From NCBI RefSeq assembly GCF_007991455.1, contig NZ_BJYJ01000002.1:62001-126000 (forward strand): DNA of 64,000 bases, read 5' to 3'. The DNA is from Chryseobacterium hagamense. Its GTDB lineage: Bacteria; Bacteroidota; Bacteroidia; Flavobacteriales; Weeksellaceae. Positions within the stretch are counted from its first letter, which is position 1. Every line of letters begins with the position of its first letter. The translations under genes were made by a program, and so were the position numbers. Under the pieces are notes generated by a model. It saw only the letters and a program-made list of their open reading frames with translations. It was not told where the DNA came from and did no database searches. This document shows positions 32,989 to 41,473 of the stretch, in pieces.

Positions 32989-33381
32989 TTAACGCGTAGC
33001 ATTAGCTGTCCATGTCTTTCCATCTTTCGTATAGAATATTTTCAATTCATTATTGTCAATTCTGATGTAAGAAGTTGCAGTAGATCCCACCATAACCAAA
33101 GTATTGTCACCCTGCTGGTTGAATTCAACTCCGTTAAGATCCGGAATGCTGTTGGAGAAAGCAAAATTATATTTTGTTCCACTCGCAATTTTCGTTACGA
33201 AAACACTTCCGTCATTGGTGCTGATGTTGTTCCCGTCGCCGTTATACGATACACTTCCCTTGTAAGTTCCCGCAAAGAAATCGTTGTTGGCAGGATCGTC
33301 GTCATCACTACATGACGTTACGGCCGTGACTACAAAAAACGTTAGCAGGAATAATCCTAAAATTCTGATTGCTTTTTTCAT
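32989..33381 (-). CDS. Small lipoprotein of unknown function
   Basis: A 130-residue lipoprotein with signal peptide and lipobox AVTSC (Cys24), followed by SDDDDPANNDF, an acidic stretch of the kind that directs Bacteroidota lipoproteins to the cell surface. The remaining 95 residues look like a small beta-barrel or beta-sandwich (FAGTYKGSVSYNGDG, VFVTKIASGTKYNFAF, YIRIDNNELKIFYTKDGKTW), lipocalin-like in feel. Not recognised further. Monocistronic with a strong terminator. Confidence 0.75.
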   Translation of the reverse strand: MKKAIRILGLFLLTFFVVTAVTSCSDDDDPANNDFFAGTYKGSVSYNGDGNNISTNDGSVFVTKIASGTKYNFAFSNSIPDLNGVEFNQQGDNTLVMVGSTATSYIRIDNNELKIFYTKDGKTWTANATR

Positions 33382-33523
33382 AATAATATTTCTAATGGTT
33401 TGTAAAACTCACTATTCAAACAGGATGCCATGGGCCCTGATGAAAGTAATTTTAACTTTTAAGATTAAATTTTAGCAAAAATTTAAGAACTTCTTTTCCT
33501 TTTCATAAAAAAATATTTATCCT

Positions 33524-33531
33524 TATCTTTG
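33524..33531 (+). promoter_or_regulatory. Predicted -7 box of mfd
   Basis: TATCTTTG fits TAnnTTTG, 62 nt upstream of the chosen ATG. Confidence 0.5.
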
Positions 33532-33593
33532 GGAAGATCAAACGGTTCCGGAAACTTTCGGAATCGCTTTTGGCGTTTATACTAAAATATTTT

Positions 33594-36500
33594 ATGCAAT
33601 TAAAAACCATCAGCGAAAAATTCCTTCCGGACCTGCTACAGAAAGAATTCGGAAAGGAGATTTTCATTCAATTGGAAAACCATCAGCATATCTCTGTCAA
33701 GGGAAGCGCGGGATCTTCCATTTCCCTGTTTATAGCCGAACTTTTCCTGACGCAGAAAAAACATATCCTGTACGTTGTAGATGACAAAGAAGATGCACTG
33801 TATGCCAATACGGAAATGGAAGACCTGCTGGGAAAAGAAAAAATCCTCTATTTTCCTGCAACCCATCTTGAACCGTATCAGGTAGAAAAGACACAAAATG
33901 CCAACCTCGTCCTCAGGACGGAAGCCATTAATAAAATTACTTCTGAGAAATCACCCAAAGTCATTGTGGCCTATGCCGGGGCACTGTCTGAAAAAGTACT
34001 GAAAAAGGAAGATTTCAAAGCGATTTCCCATCATATCAACGTGGGCGATCAGCTTGATTTCGATTTTGTGGATGAACTGCTGGGCCATTACCATTTCCAG
34101 CAGGCGGATTTTGTCTCCGAACCGGGGGAGTTTTCCGTACGGGGCGGTATCGTAGATGTCTTTTCCTATTCCAATGAAAAGCCTTACCGGATTACCTTTT
34201 TCGGAAATGAAGTGGAAAGCATTAAAACCTTTGATATCGAAACCCAGCTTTCGGTGGATAAAGTTACCGGTTTCCAGTTGGTTTCCAATATGAATTTTAC
34301 GGTAACCGGCAGCCGGGTATCCCTGCTTCAGCTGTTGCCGAAAGGAAGTTATGTGGTTTCTAAAAACGGAATTGTCGGGATGCAGAAGCTGAGGGCATTT
34401 TATGAAAAATCCCTGGAAAAATATGAGGGCTTAAATAAAGATATTGCCCACCAGGCTCCTCAGGAACTGTTTATTTCCGATCAGGAATTCCTGTTTGATT
34501 ATAAAAAATTCAAAACCGTAGATTTCGGGGCGGTTCCGATCGAAGGGCTGATTGAGCTGGCGGAACTCAAGATGAATCAGGCGGCACAGCCTTCCTTCCA
34601 CAAAAATTTCGAACTGCTGCTTGAGGATCTTGAAGGAAAACAAAAGGAAGGCTTTGATACCTGGATCTCATTTTCATCCGATAAACAAAAAGAAAGGCTG
34701 GAGTCTATTTTTGAAGAACTGGACCATGAACTGCCTTTCAAAAGCTTTACTTCTGAACTTCATGAAGGGTTTGTGGACAGCGACCATAAATTCCTGGTCT
34801 ATACGGATCACCAGATTTTCGACCGTTACCAGCGGTATAAAGCCAAAAACACATTTGCCAAATCCGAACAGCTTACCTTAAAAGACCTGATGTCCCTGAA
34901 GATCGGCGATTATATTGCCCATATCGACCATGGAATCGGAAAATTCATGGGACTGGTGAAGGTAAATAACGACGGAAAAATACAGGAATGTTTCAAGCTG
35001 ACGTATAAGAATGGCGACCTGCTGTATGTAAGCATCCATTCCCTTCATAAAATTTCCAAGTACAACGGTCCGGAAGGCCGGGAAATCGTCCTGAGCAAAC
35101 TGGGGTCACCAACCTGGAAATCTTTAAAGCAGAAAACGAAAGCCAGAGTAAAACAGATTGCCTTTGACCTTATTAAATTATACGCACAGCGGAAATCGGC
35201 AAAAGGTTTTGCATACACCCCGGATTCGTACCTGCAAAATGAGCTGGAAGCCAGTTTCCTTTACGAAGATACTCCGGATCAGGAAAAAGCGACCATTGAT
35301 GTGAAACGGGATATGGAAAATGATACCGTGATGGACCGGCTTGTGTGTGGTGATGTAGGGTTCGGTAAAACGGAAGTCGCCATCCGTGCGGCATTTAAAG
35401 CGGCAACAGACGGGAAGCAGGTGGCGGTCCTGGTACCTACGACCATCCTTGCGTTTCAGCATTACCGCAGTTTTAAAGACCGGCTGAAAGATTTCCCGGT
35501 AAATGTAGCCTATGTCAATCGTTTCAGGACGGCAAAACAGAAATCGGAGACTTTACAGGAGCTCAAAAACGGGAAAGTCGATATCATCATCGGAACCCAT
35601 CAGCTGGCAGGCAGTTCTGTGAAGTTTAAAGATCTTGGCCTGCTGATTATCGACGAAGAACATAAATTCGGTGTTTCGGTAAAGGATAAGCTGAAAACCT
35701 TAAAAGCCGATGTGGATACGTTGACCCTCACGGCAACGCCTATCCCAAGGACCCTGCAGTTTTCTCTGATGGCGGCCCGGGATCTTTCGGTGATCAAAAC
35801 ACCGCCGCCCAACAGACAGCCGGTGGATACCCAGCTTATCGGTTTCAGTGAAGAGATCATCCGTGATGCGGTTTCCTATGAGCTGCAGCGCGACGGACAG
35901 GTGTACTTCATCAACAACCGGGTAGAAAACCTCAAGGATATCGCGGGACTCATCCAGAGACTTGTTCCCGATGCGAAAGTGATTACCGGCCACGGGCAGA
36001 TGGAAGGTAAACAGCTGGAAAAGAATGTCCTGGATTTTATGGAGGGGAAATATGATGTGCTGGTATCCACGACGATCGTGGAAAGCGGCGTGGATGTTCC
36101 CAATGCCAATACCATCTTCATTAATGATGCCCAGCGTTTCGGGATGGCCGATCTCCACCAGATGAGGGGACGTGTCGGGCGGAGCAACCGGAAGGCATTC
36201 TGCTACCTGATTACCCCGCCGTATGATATGATGACTTCCGATGCCAGGAAACGGCTGGAGGCCATTGAGCAGTTTTCCGATCTGGGAAGCGGATTCCAGA
36301 TTGCGATGAAAGACCTCGAAATCCGGGGCGCCGGGGATCTGCTGGGTGCCGAACAGAGCGGGTTCATCAATGAAATGGGATTCGAGACCTATCAGAAACT
36401 GATGCAGGAAGCACTGGAAGAACTGAAAGACGATCAGGAATTCGAAAATCTCTTTGAGAATGAAGAAGAAAGAAACAAGCTCTTCAAAACGACCAAAGAT

Positions 36501-36965
36501 GTCAATATCGATACGGATCTGGAGCTGATGCTGCCGGACTGGTACATCTCCAATACCGAAGAAAGGCTGCTACTGTACCAGAAGCTGGCTGAGATCGATA
36601 ATGAAGAAAGCCTCTTGAAATTCGAGTCGGAGCTCGTTGACCGATTTGGGGAATTGCCTAAAGAAGCCGTCAACCTCCTGAAGAGCGTAAGCCTAAAATG
36701 GCTGGCTTCGGACATCGGTTTTGAAAAAATTGTGATGAAAAACGGTGTTTTCCTGGGCTACTTTCCGGGTAATCCGCAGGATAAATTCTATCAGACCAGT
36801 AAATTCAGAAAAATAATCAATTACCTCACCCAGAATCCGTCGCAGGCCCAGCTGAAAGAAAAGACCGGAAAAGAAGGCAATCAGCTCATGATGAGAAAAG
36901 ACCGGATTGTCAATGTAGATGAGGTGAATGCACTGCTGAAGTCGATTTTAAAAAGTGAAGACTGA
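33594..36965 (+). CDS. mfd: Transcription-repair coupling factor
   Basis: A 1123-residue ATP-dependent translocase that removes stalled RNA polymerase and recruits UvrA. I use the ATG giving MQLKTISEKFLPDLL; the longer frame begins at a TTG. UvrB-like N-terminal region (about 1-300, with EPGEFSVRGGIVDVFSY), RNA-polymerase-interacting domain about 430-500 (YIAHIDHGIGKFMGL), motor domains with Walker A GDVGFGKTEVA near 586 and DEEHKFGV near 686, LTATPIPRTLQ, QMRGRVGRS, and the C-terminal TRCF domain. Length is normal. Transcribed alone. Confidence 0.97.
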   Translation: MQLKTISEKFLPDLLQKEFGKEIFIQLENHQHISVKGSAGSSISLFIAELFLTQKKHILYVVDDKEDALYANTEMEDLLGKEKILYFPATHLEPYQVEKTQNANLVLRTEAINKITSEKSPKVIVAYAGALSEKVLKKEDFKAISHHINVGDQLDFDFVDELLGHYHFQQADFVSEPGEFSVRGGIVDVFSYSNEKPYRITFFGNEVESIKTFDIETQLSVDKVTGFQLVSNMNFTVTGSRVSLLQLLPKGSYVVSKNGIVGMQKLRAFYEKSLEKYEGLNKDIAHQAPQELFISDQEFLFDYKKFKTVDFGAVPIEGLIELAELKMNQAAQPSFHKNFELLLEDLEGKQKEGFDTWISFSSDKQKERLESIFEELDHELPFKSFTSELHEGFVDSDHKFLVYTDHQIFDRYQRYKAKNTFAKSEQLTLKDLMSLKIGDYIAHIDHGIGKFMGLVKVNNDGKIQECFKLTYKNGDLLYVSIHSLHKISKYNGPEGREIVLSKLGSPTWKSLKQKTKARVKQIAFDLIKLYAQRKSAKGFAYTPDSYLQNELEASFLYEDTPDQEKATIDVKRDMENDTVMDRLVCGDVGFGKTEVAIRAAFKAATDGKQVAVLVPTTILAFQHYRSFKDRLKDFPVNVAYVNRFRTAKQKSETLQELKNGKVDIIIGTHQLAGSSVKFKDLGLLIIDEEHKFGVSVKDKLKTLKADVDTLTLTATPIPRTLQFSLMAARDLSVIKTPPPNRQPVDTQLIGFSEEIIRDAVSYELQRDGQVYFINNRVENLKDIAGLIQRLVPDAKVITGHGQMEGKQLEKNVLDFMEGKYDVLVSTTIVESGVDVPNANTIFINDAQRFGMADLHQMRGRVGRSNRKAFCYLITPPYDMMTSDARKRLEAIEQFSDLGSGFQIAMKDLEIRGAGDLLGAEQSGFINEMGFETYQKLMQEALEELKDDQEFENLFENEEERNKLFKTTKDVNIDTDLELMLPDWYISNTEERLLLYQKLAEIDNEESLLKFESELVDRFGELPKEAVNLLKSVSLKWLASDIGFEKIVMKNGVFLGYFPGNPQDKFYQTSKFRKIINYLTQNPSQAQLKEKTGKEGNQLMMRKDRIVNVDEVNALLKSILKSED

Positions 36966-36968
36966 TCT

Positions 36969-37014
36969 AAAAGCCCGGAATTCAATAACGTTTCGAATTC
37001 CGGGCTTTTATTCT
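36969..37014 (+). terminator. Terminator of mfd
   Basis: AAAAGCCCGGAATTC and GAATTCCGGGCTTTT are exact complements around a short loop; the T's are in the arm. Four nt after the stop. Confidence 0.9.
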
Positions 37015-37134
37015 TGGAGAGTTTACAGGATCAGTTTTATCATCAACGTGATCTTCTGAACATGTCCGTTTCAGTTTTTTAATTAAAAATAATTTTATTT
37101 GGGAATTTTAACTTTTTGTTAAATGAAAATCAAT

Positions 37135-37142
37135 TATATTTG
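37135..37142 (+). promoter_or_regulatory. Predicted promoter of lipoprotein 37165
   Basis: TATATTTG (-7) with TTTTTG at 37113-37118 as the -33 element, 16 nt apart; 22 nt before the ATG. Confidence 0.6.
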
Positions 37143-37164
37143 ACGGAATTAAAATTAATAATTT

Positions 37165-38016
37165 ATGATAAAAAAATACTTTCTTTCTTCTCTGGCCGCT
37201 TTGGCATTAGGTTTTGTCGTTTCATGTGATAATACCACAGAAGATCCGCCGAACCAGAATAAAAACAATACGTCCACCGCTACAATTACAGGACCAAGGA
37301 TCCTGAGCAGAGTGAACAACGGAAGCAAAGACCTGGAGGAGTATATTACCAGTGGAGGAATGCTTTCCCAGGTTTACGTCAGGGATGCGGGATCTTCCAA
37401 TGCGACGCTCTCAACGGTAACCTATACAGGTTCCACAATCAGCCAGATTAAAATTCAGGATAATGTGAACCCTCACGTTACTGACAACACCTACGCCCTT
37501 ACCTATACAAGCGGAAAATTATCTGCCTTTACGATGGATCAGACGATCATGGGATCTGCCAACCACAGCGATTTTACCGTATATTATGATGCGGCCGGAA
37601 CCTTGTACCGGATCGTAGAGAAGAAAAAAGTAGGCGGAAGTGCTTCCTATTCTTTTTATAATGAAATGAAATTTACCTATTCTGCCGGTAATATCGTTAA
37701 GCTGGATTATATCCGGATGTTGATGAGCGGAGGGAATCCCGATACTTCTACAGCTTCAACCATGGTGTATTACTTTGATAATTATGACAGCAAAATCAAT
37801 CCGTACACCACTTTGCCGAAAGAATATTTCATGGTCGCTTCTACAATGACGCAGGTTAACGGCTCCATGCTTTCGGCGAATAATGTTGGGAAGGTGACGA
37901 TGCAAAGTCCTGCCGGTCCGCAGATCTCTTATCCGAAAGGTTATTTATACGATTCCCAAAATTATCCGGTTTCCGATCTCGGCCAGCTCGTAAAGTATAT
38001 CTACAAGGCATTATAA
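37165..38016 (+). CDS. Lipoprotein, tandem paralog 1
   Basis: A 283-residue lipoprotein, signal peptide with lipobox FVVSC (Cys21), then DNTTEDPPN as an acidic start. The body has repeated short beta-strand units such as YTGSTISQIKIQDN and YTSGKLSAFTMDQT, resembling YD/Rhs-like or DUF4595 strands. It shares with the next gene GPRxL near the N-terminus, KINPYTTLPKEY late and the C-terminal YIYKAL. Own promoter. Function unknown; surface-exposed protein is likely. Confidence 0.75.
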   Translation: MIKKYFLSSLAALALGFVVSCDNTTEDPPNQNKNNTSTATITGPRILSRVNNGSKDLEEYITSGGMLSQVYVRDAGSSNATLSTVTYTGSTISQIKIQDNVNPHVTDNTYALTYTSGKLSAFTMDQTIMGSANHSDFTVYYDAAGTLYRIVEKKKVGGSASYSFYNEMKFTYSAGNIVKLDYIRMLMSGGNPDTSTASTMVYYFDNYDSKINPYTTLPKEYFMVASTMTQVNGSMLSANNVGKVTMQSPAGPQISYPKGYLYDSQNYPVSDLGQLVKYIYKAL

Positions 38017-38086
38017 ACGAGAATGATTTTTTAATGGTTTTATCACGATATACGTGAAAAGATACTTTTTATTCAAAAAAAAATTA

Positions 38087-38094
38087 TATTTTTG
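38087..38094 (+). promoter_or_regulatory. Predicted -7 box of lipoprotein 38120
   Basis: TATTTTTG fits TAnnTTTG, 25 nt before the ATG. Confidence 0.55.
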
Positions 38095-38119
38095 ACAAAA
38101 TAAATAATCCCCCTTTGGA

Positions 38120-39055
38120 ATGAAACGACTTTTTTATTTTATTTTACTACTGGTAGGTGTTTCTTCAGTGCATTCTTGTAAAGAAGTGATGGATGAAAAC
38201 GGAGATCCGCTGGTGGACATCAACGGCAATTCAGGACTTAACGGGCCAAGGGCTCTATACAGGGAAATCACCGACTCCGATACATTAGCTACCTATTATT
38301 ATAATGGGCTGCAGCTATCCAAAGTGGTTACCGACAGTATGAATTCCACGGCAGATATTTCCTGGAGCGGAGACAAGATCAGCAGGATCGATTTCAGAGG
38401 ATTCCTTGATCTCGACGGAAACGGATATTTGAATAAAGACAGCATCACCTACACCCAGCAGTTTACCTACGGGAGTACGGGAAGACTGGAGACCATTTCC
38501 GAAAGCCGGTCATTTTTCAAAAGAAGCACTACTTCCCCTTATACGGTAGCAGCACCTGGACCGCAGACGCTTTACCAGAAAACAAAAACCATTTACGGTA
38601 TAAAATTTTCAGCAGCAACGGCGAAGCTTGATTCCATCAATATGAGAACCGGACTTGAAGTTTCCGGAGCCCCTTCTTACAGCAAGTATTCAAAAACAAA
38701 ATATGAATATGTAGGAGACAATGTTTCTAAAGTGACAAAACTCGCAGGAAGTATCACAGGAGGCGTAATGGGGAATGCTAACGAAAAGCTTAGTTTTGAA
38801 TATTCCAATTACGACGATAAAATTAATCCTTTTACCTTACTTCCGTCAGTTTATAAGATTTCAAGGCTTTTAACAACGGATGGTAATGTGGTAAAGAGCT
38901 GGATTTTATCACCGAACAGCCCGACAAGATATTCCATTACCAATCTGGCACCGGCGGTTCCTGTTTCGGTTTTTTTCTCAACGAATTATAATTATGATGC
39001 TCAGACCTACATGAGAAAAGGGTATGGCGTAAACTATATTTACAAGCCTTTATAA
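38120..39055 (+). CDS. Lipoprotein, tandem paralog 2
   Basis: A 311-residue lipoprotein; signal peptide with Cys20 in [14 protein letters not shown], again acidic after the cysteine. It aligns with the preceding gene: [15 protein letters not shown], strand units [13 protein letters not shown] and [25 protein letters not shown] and C-terminal YIYKPL. The two are tandem duplicates that have diverged greatly but each kept its own promoter. A strong terminator follows. Function unknown. Confidence 0.75.
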   Translation: MKRLFYFILLLVGVSSVHSCKEVMDENGDPLVDINGNSGLNGPRALYREITDSDTLATYYYNGLQLSKVVTDSMNSTADISWSGDKISRIDFRGFLDLDGNGYLNKDSITYTQQFTYGSTGRLETISESRSFFKRSTTSPYTVAAPGPQTLYQKTKTIYGIKFSAATAKLDSINMRTGLEVSGAPSYSKYSKTKYEYVGDNVSKVTKLAGSITGGVMGNANEKLSFEYSNYDDKINPFTLLPSVYKISRLLTTDGNVVKSWILSPNSPTRYSITNLAPAVPVSVFFSTNYNYDAQTYMRKGYGVNYIYKPL

Positions 39056-39077
39056 AAAATAATTTAAATAATATCGA

Positions 39078-39108
39078 AGCCCAATCTTTCCGGATTGGGC
39101 TTTTTTAT
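39078..39108 (+). terminator. Terminator of lipoprotein 38120
   Basis: AAGCCCAATCTTTCCGGATTGGGCTT hairpin with six T's. Confidence 0.93.
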
Positions 39109-39119
39109 TCAGAATGGCT

Positions 39120-39127
39120 TAATTTTG
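39120..39127 (+). promoter_or_regulatory. Predicted -7 box of pth
   Basis: TAATTTTG fits TAnnTTTG, 14 nt before the ATG; it follows directly after the upstream terminator. Confidence 0.55.
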
Positions 39128-39141
39128 CAAAAAATTCCGTA

Positions 39142-39705
39142 ATGAAATATTTAATCGTCGGACTTGGGAACAAAGGCGCCGAATATGAAAATACCCGTCA
39201 CAACATCGGCTTTAAAGTAGCGGATAAAATTGCCGAAACACTGGAGGTTTCATTTAATACGACCAATTTCGGATGGATGGCAGACGGTAAATACAAAGGC
39301 AGGAGGGTATTGGTACTGAAACCGGATACCTATATGAACCTATCAGGAAATGCGGTGCGCTACTGGATGCAGAAGGAGAATATTCCCCTGGAAAATGTAC
39401 TGATCGTTACGGATGATCTTGCACTTCCGTTCGGGACCCTGCGGATGAAGGGCAAAGGTTCCGATGCGGGACACAACGGACTGAAGAACATCAATGAAGT
39501 TTTGCAGACCCAGAATTATGCACGCCTCCGGTTCGGGATTTCCGCCGATTTTTCAGAAGGCCGGCAGGTAGATTACGTCTTGGGGACATGGAATGAAGAA
39601 GAAAACGCAAAGCTGGCCGAACGGATTGAAAAGTTTGCCAAAGCCGCTCTTTCCTTTGTCTTTGCGGGCATCAGCAACACCATGTCTGCATTTAACGGTA
39701 AATAA
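39142..39705 (+). CDS. pth: Peptidyl-tRNA hydrolase
   Basis: A 187-residue essential enzyme that frees tRNA from abortive peptidyl-tRNA. Family motifs: [20 protein letters not shown] with the catalytic His20, [41 protein letters not shown] and RLRFGI. Normal length. The stop codon TAA at 39703-39705 overlaps the first bases of a full dispersed repeat copy, so the repeat sits as the 3' untranslated region of pth. Confidence 0.96.
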   Translation: MKYLIVGLGNKGAEYENTRHNIGFKVADKIAETLEVSFNTTNFGWMADGKYKGRRVLVLKPDTYMNLSGNAVRYWMQKENIPLENVLIVTDDLALPFGTLRMKGKGSDAGHNGLKNINEVLQTQNYARLRFGISADFSEGRQVDYVLGTWNEEENAKLAERIEKFAKAALSFVFAGISNTMSAFNGK

Positions 39706-39840
39706 CGTGAACTCGAAGAAGGACCGGAGCTGGAAGATGGAAGCTGGATGCACGAAGTCTTTCCCGTCAAAAATATCATGAAGGTCTTGATGATCACAAA
39801 ACATTTTGTTATTCTATCAAAGGAAATTCCTGTTTAATCC
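39704..39840 (+). repeat. Dispersed intergenic repeat, full copy E
   Basis: About 137 bp in the sense direction right after pth. It aligns by eye along its length with copy D (21255-21404, minus): AACGTGAACTC, GGAAGCTGGATGC, AAGGTCTTGATGATCA, CTATCAAAGGAAATTC, TTTAAT. It has no coding frame of its own. Confidence 0.75.
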
Positions 39841-40164
39841 TGAATAAACAGCCTTAAGCCAAGGTCTGATTTATATTGTTTTAAGTCCCGAAAGGACGGT
39901 TTATTAAAGGATAAAATAAAATCCTATCAGGAGCGTAAACCTTTTATTTATTTTAACCAGAGAAATTCTACTCATAATCCTGACTGAATCAGCTTTAATT
40001 TTATTTTTGAATTAAGGAAATGTTTGAATACAATATTGATATGGCCAAGTTCATAGTAAATAGGATCAACCGAAGGAAAATCGGATGATTGGGCTGGAGC
40101 AGATAAGCGGTAAGTTTTTCCGGTCAAACTAAAATCCATCAGTAAGCCCCCCATAGCGGAGGTT
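39706..40164. other. Intergenic region after pth
   Basis: 459 bp holding repeat copy E in its first 135 bp. The rest has a small hairpin AGTCCCGAAAGGACGG near 39885 and A+T-rich sequence; I see no terminator for pth with a T-run and no convincing gene. Confidence 0.55.
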
Positions 40165-40590
40165 TTACTGCTTATAGACCACAAGATCCCGGATGATTTT
40201 ATTTTCGAAGAAGTTTTTCTCGTTGACAGTAAACCCGTAATTGTGTTCCTGCTCGAAAAATTCTAGGGGGGTAGTAGGCGTATCGTCGGGTTTCCACCGG
40301 ATGACCATAGTGACCTCGCCGGAAGCATCGATATCTTTACCGGAAAACCTGAATAAGGTGCTTGGCAGGGGATCATTCCCGTCTTGTCTGATATCGGATT
40401 TCGCTTTTTTAAACGGGAGCTGGGTCATGTCCTTTAGTAAAAGGGAAAACTTCTTTCCGATATATTTTTCCTTATTGACTTCAAACTTTTTAGCATAGGC
40501 CAGGGTATCACTGACAGCTCTCTGGGCTTTGGCTGAGCCGCTTAAGAAAACCAGAGCCATAATAAAGAGAATGGGGGCAGTTCGTTTCAT
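40165..40590 (-). CDS. Small exported protein of unknown function
   Basis: A 141-residue protein started at MKRTAPILFIMALVFLSGSA to give a signal peptide cleaved after AKAQ; 13 upstream codons would spoil it. The mature part is a single alpha/beta domain with EQEHNYGFTVNEKNFFENKI near the end. Not recognised. Monocistronic, between the pth region and the carbonic anhydrase terminator. Confidence 0.6.
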   Translation of the reverse strand: MKRTAPILFIMALVFLSGSAKAQRAVSDTLAYAKKFEVNKEKYIGKKFSLLLKDMTQLPFKKAKSDIRQDGNDPLPSTLFRFSGKDIDASGEVTMVIRWKPDDTPTTPLEFFEQEHNYGFTVNEKNFFENKIIRDLVVYKQ

Positions 40591-40675
40591 ACAGACAAAA
40601 TTCTTTTTAATAAGTTCAAATGTAATCATTTTTAGGCCTGATCTGTGGTTCCTTCAGCTTTAAAAAGTATTTTAA

Positions 40676-40706
40676 AAAATAAAAAGGCCACCGGATCCGG
40701 CAGCCT
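40676..40706 (-). terminator. Terminator of the carbonic anhydrase gene at 40781
   Basis: Minus-strand GGCTGCCGG / CCGGTGGCC stem with two imperfect pairs, then a T-rich tail. Confidence 0.65.
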
Positions 40707-40780
40707 CTATTGTGATTTTAAAAATTTAACTTCCAATGGATCAGAAGATAATATTCTTCCGTAATTGCGGGATCAGACTG

Positions 40781-41416
40781 TTACAGCCAGTTGACCACAC
40801 CCGTTTCCACATCATAATTTGCGCCTACGATCTTGATTTTTCCTTCAGCCTCCAGCCTTTTCAGGGTAGAGCTCTGCTTACGGATGTCTTCGATGGCATT
40901 TTTCACGTTGTGCTGGTTCAGCCTTTCCAGAAGTTCGGCATTGGCCGAAGAACGTTCTTCTCCGTTTTCGATGATTTTGTCGATAATCGGGTCGAAATGG
41001 TTGATCAGGTGGTTCAGGTTGTCCATTCCCATCCCTTCGATCTGGGCTGCATCAAGACCGCCTTTCAGGGCACCGCACTTGGTGTGTCCCAAAACCACCA
41101 CCAGTTTGGAACCTGCAACATTGCATCCGAACTCCATGGAACCCAGGATATCCTGATTGACGAAATTCCCGGCAATCCTGATGCTGAAGATATCTCCCAG
41201 GCCCTGATCGAATATCAGTTCTGCAGAAGTACGGCTGTCGATACAGCTGAGAACAACGGCAAAAGGCCACTGTCCTTCGCGGGTTGCATTCACCTGCTCC
41301 AGCAGGTCCCTGTTGGCTTTCAGGTTATTTACAAACCGCTGGTTTCCTTCTTTCAGGAATTCCAGTGCTCTTTCAGGAGTGATGGTTGCCTGGGTTTCGT
41401 GTGTATGTGCTTTCAT
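40781..41416 (-). CDS. Beta-class carbonic anhydrase 1
   Basis: A 211-residue zinc enzyme interconverting CO2 and bicarbonate. The metal ligands and dyad are Cys58, Asp60 and Arg62 in LSCIDSRTSAELI and His111/Cys114 in GHTKCGALKGG. The sequence FSIRIAGNFVN between them is typical. No signal peptide, so cytoplasmic. It is the last gene of a minus-strand set: CA 2, a small exported protein, SulP transporter, CA 1. The SulP gene ends 57 bp upstream. Confidence 0.93.
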   Translation of the reverse strand: MKAHTHETQATITPERALEFLKEGNQRFVNNLKANRDLLEQVNATREGQWPFAVVLSCIDSRTSAELIFDQGLGDIFSIRIAGNFVNQDILGSMEFGCNVAGSKLVVVLGHTKCGALKGGLDAAQIEGMGMDNLNHLINHFDPIIDKIIENGEERSSANAELLERLNQHNVKNAIEDIRKQSSTLKRLEAEGKIKIVGANYDVETGVVNWL

Positions 41417-41473
41417 ATAAATTGATTTTTTTTGAATTATTTTCTTAAAGTTAAAAATTTTCGGCTGAAAATG

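Noticed and set aside
39972-40184. 70-codon minus-strand frame after the small exported protein
   Set aside because: Overlaps the end of gene 40165-40590 in another frame, has no signal or motif, and lies in a non-coding, repeat-bearing region. A decayed fragment cannot be excluded.
40736-41425. 229-codon plus-strand frame over carbonic anhydrase 1
   Set aside because: Fully antisense to a gene with intact zinc ligands; no family features.
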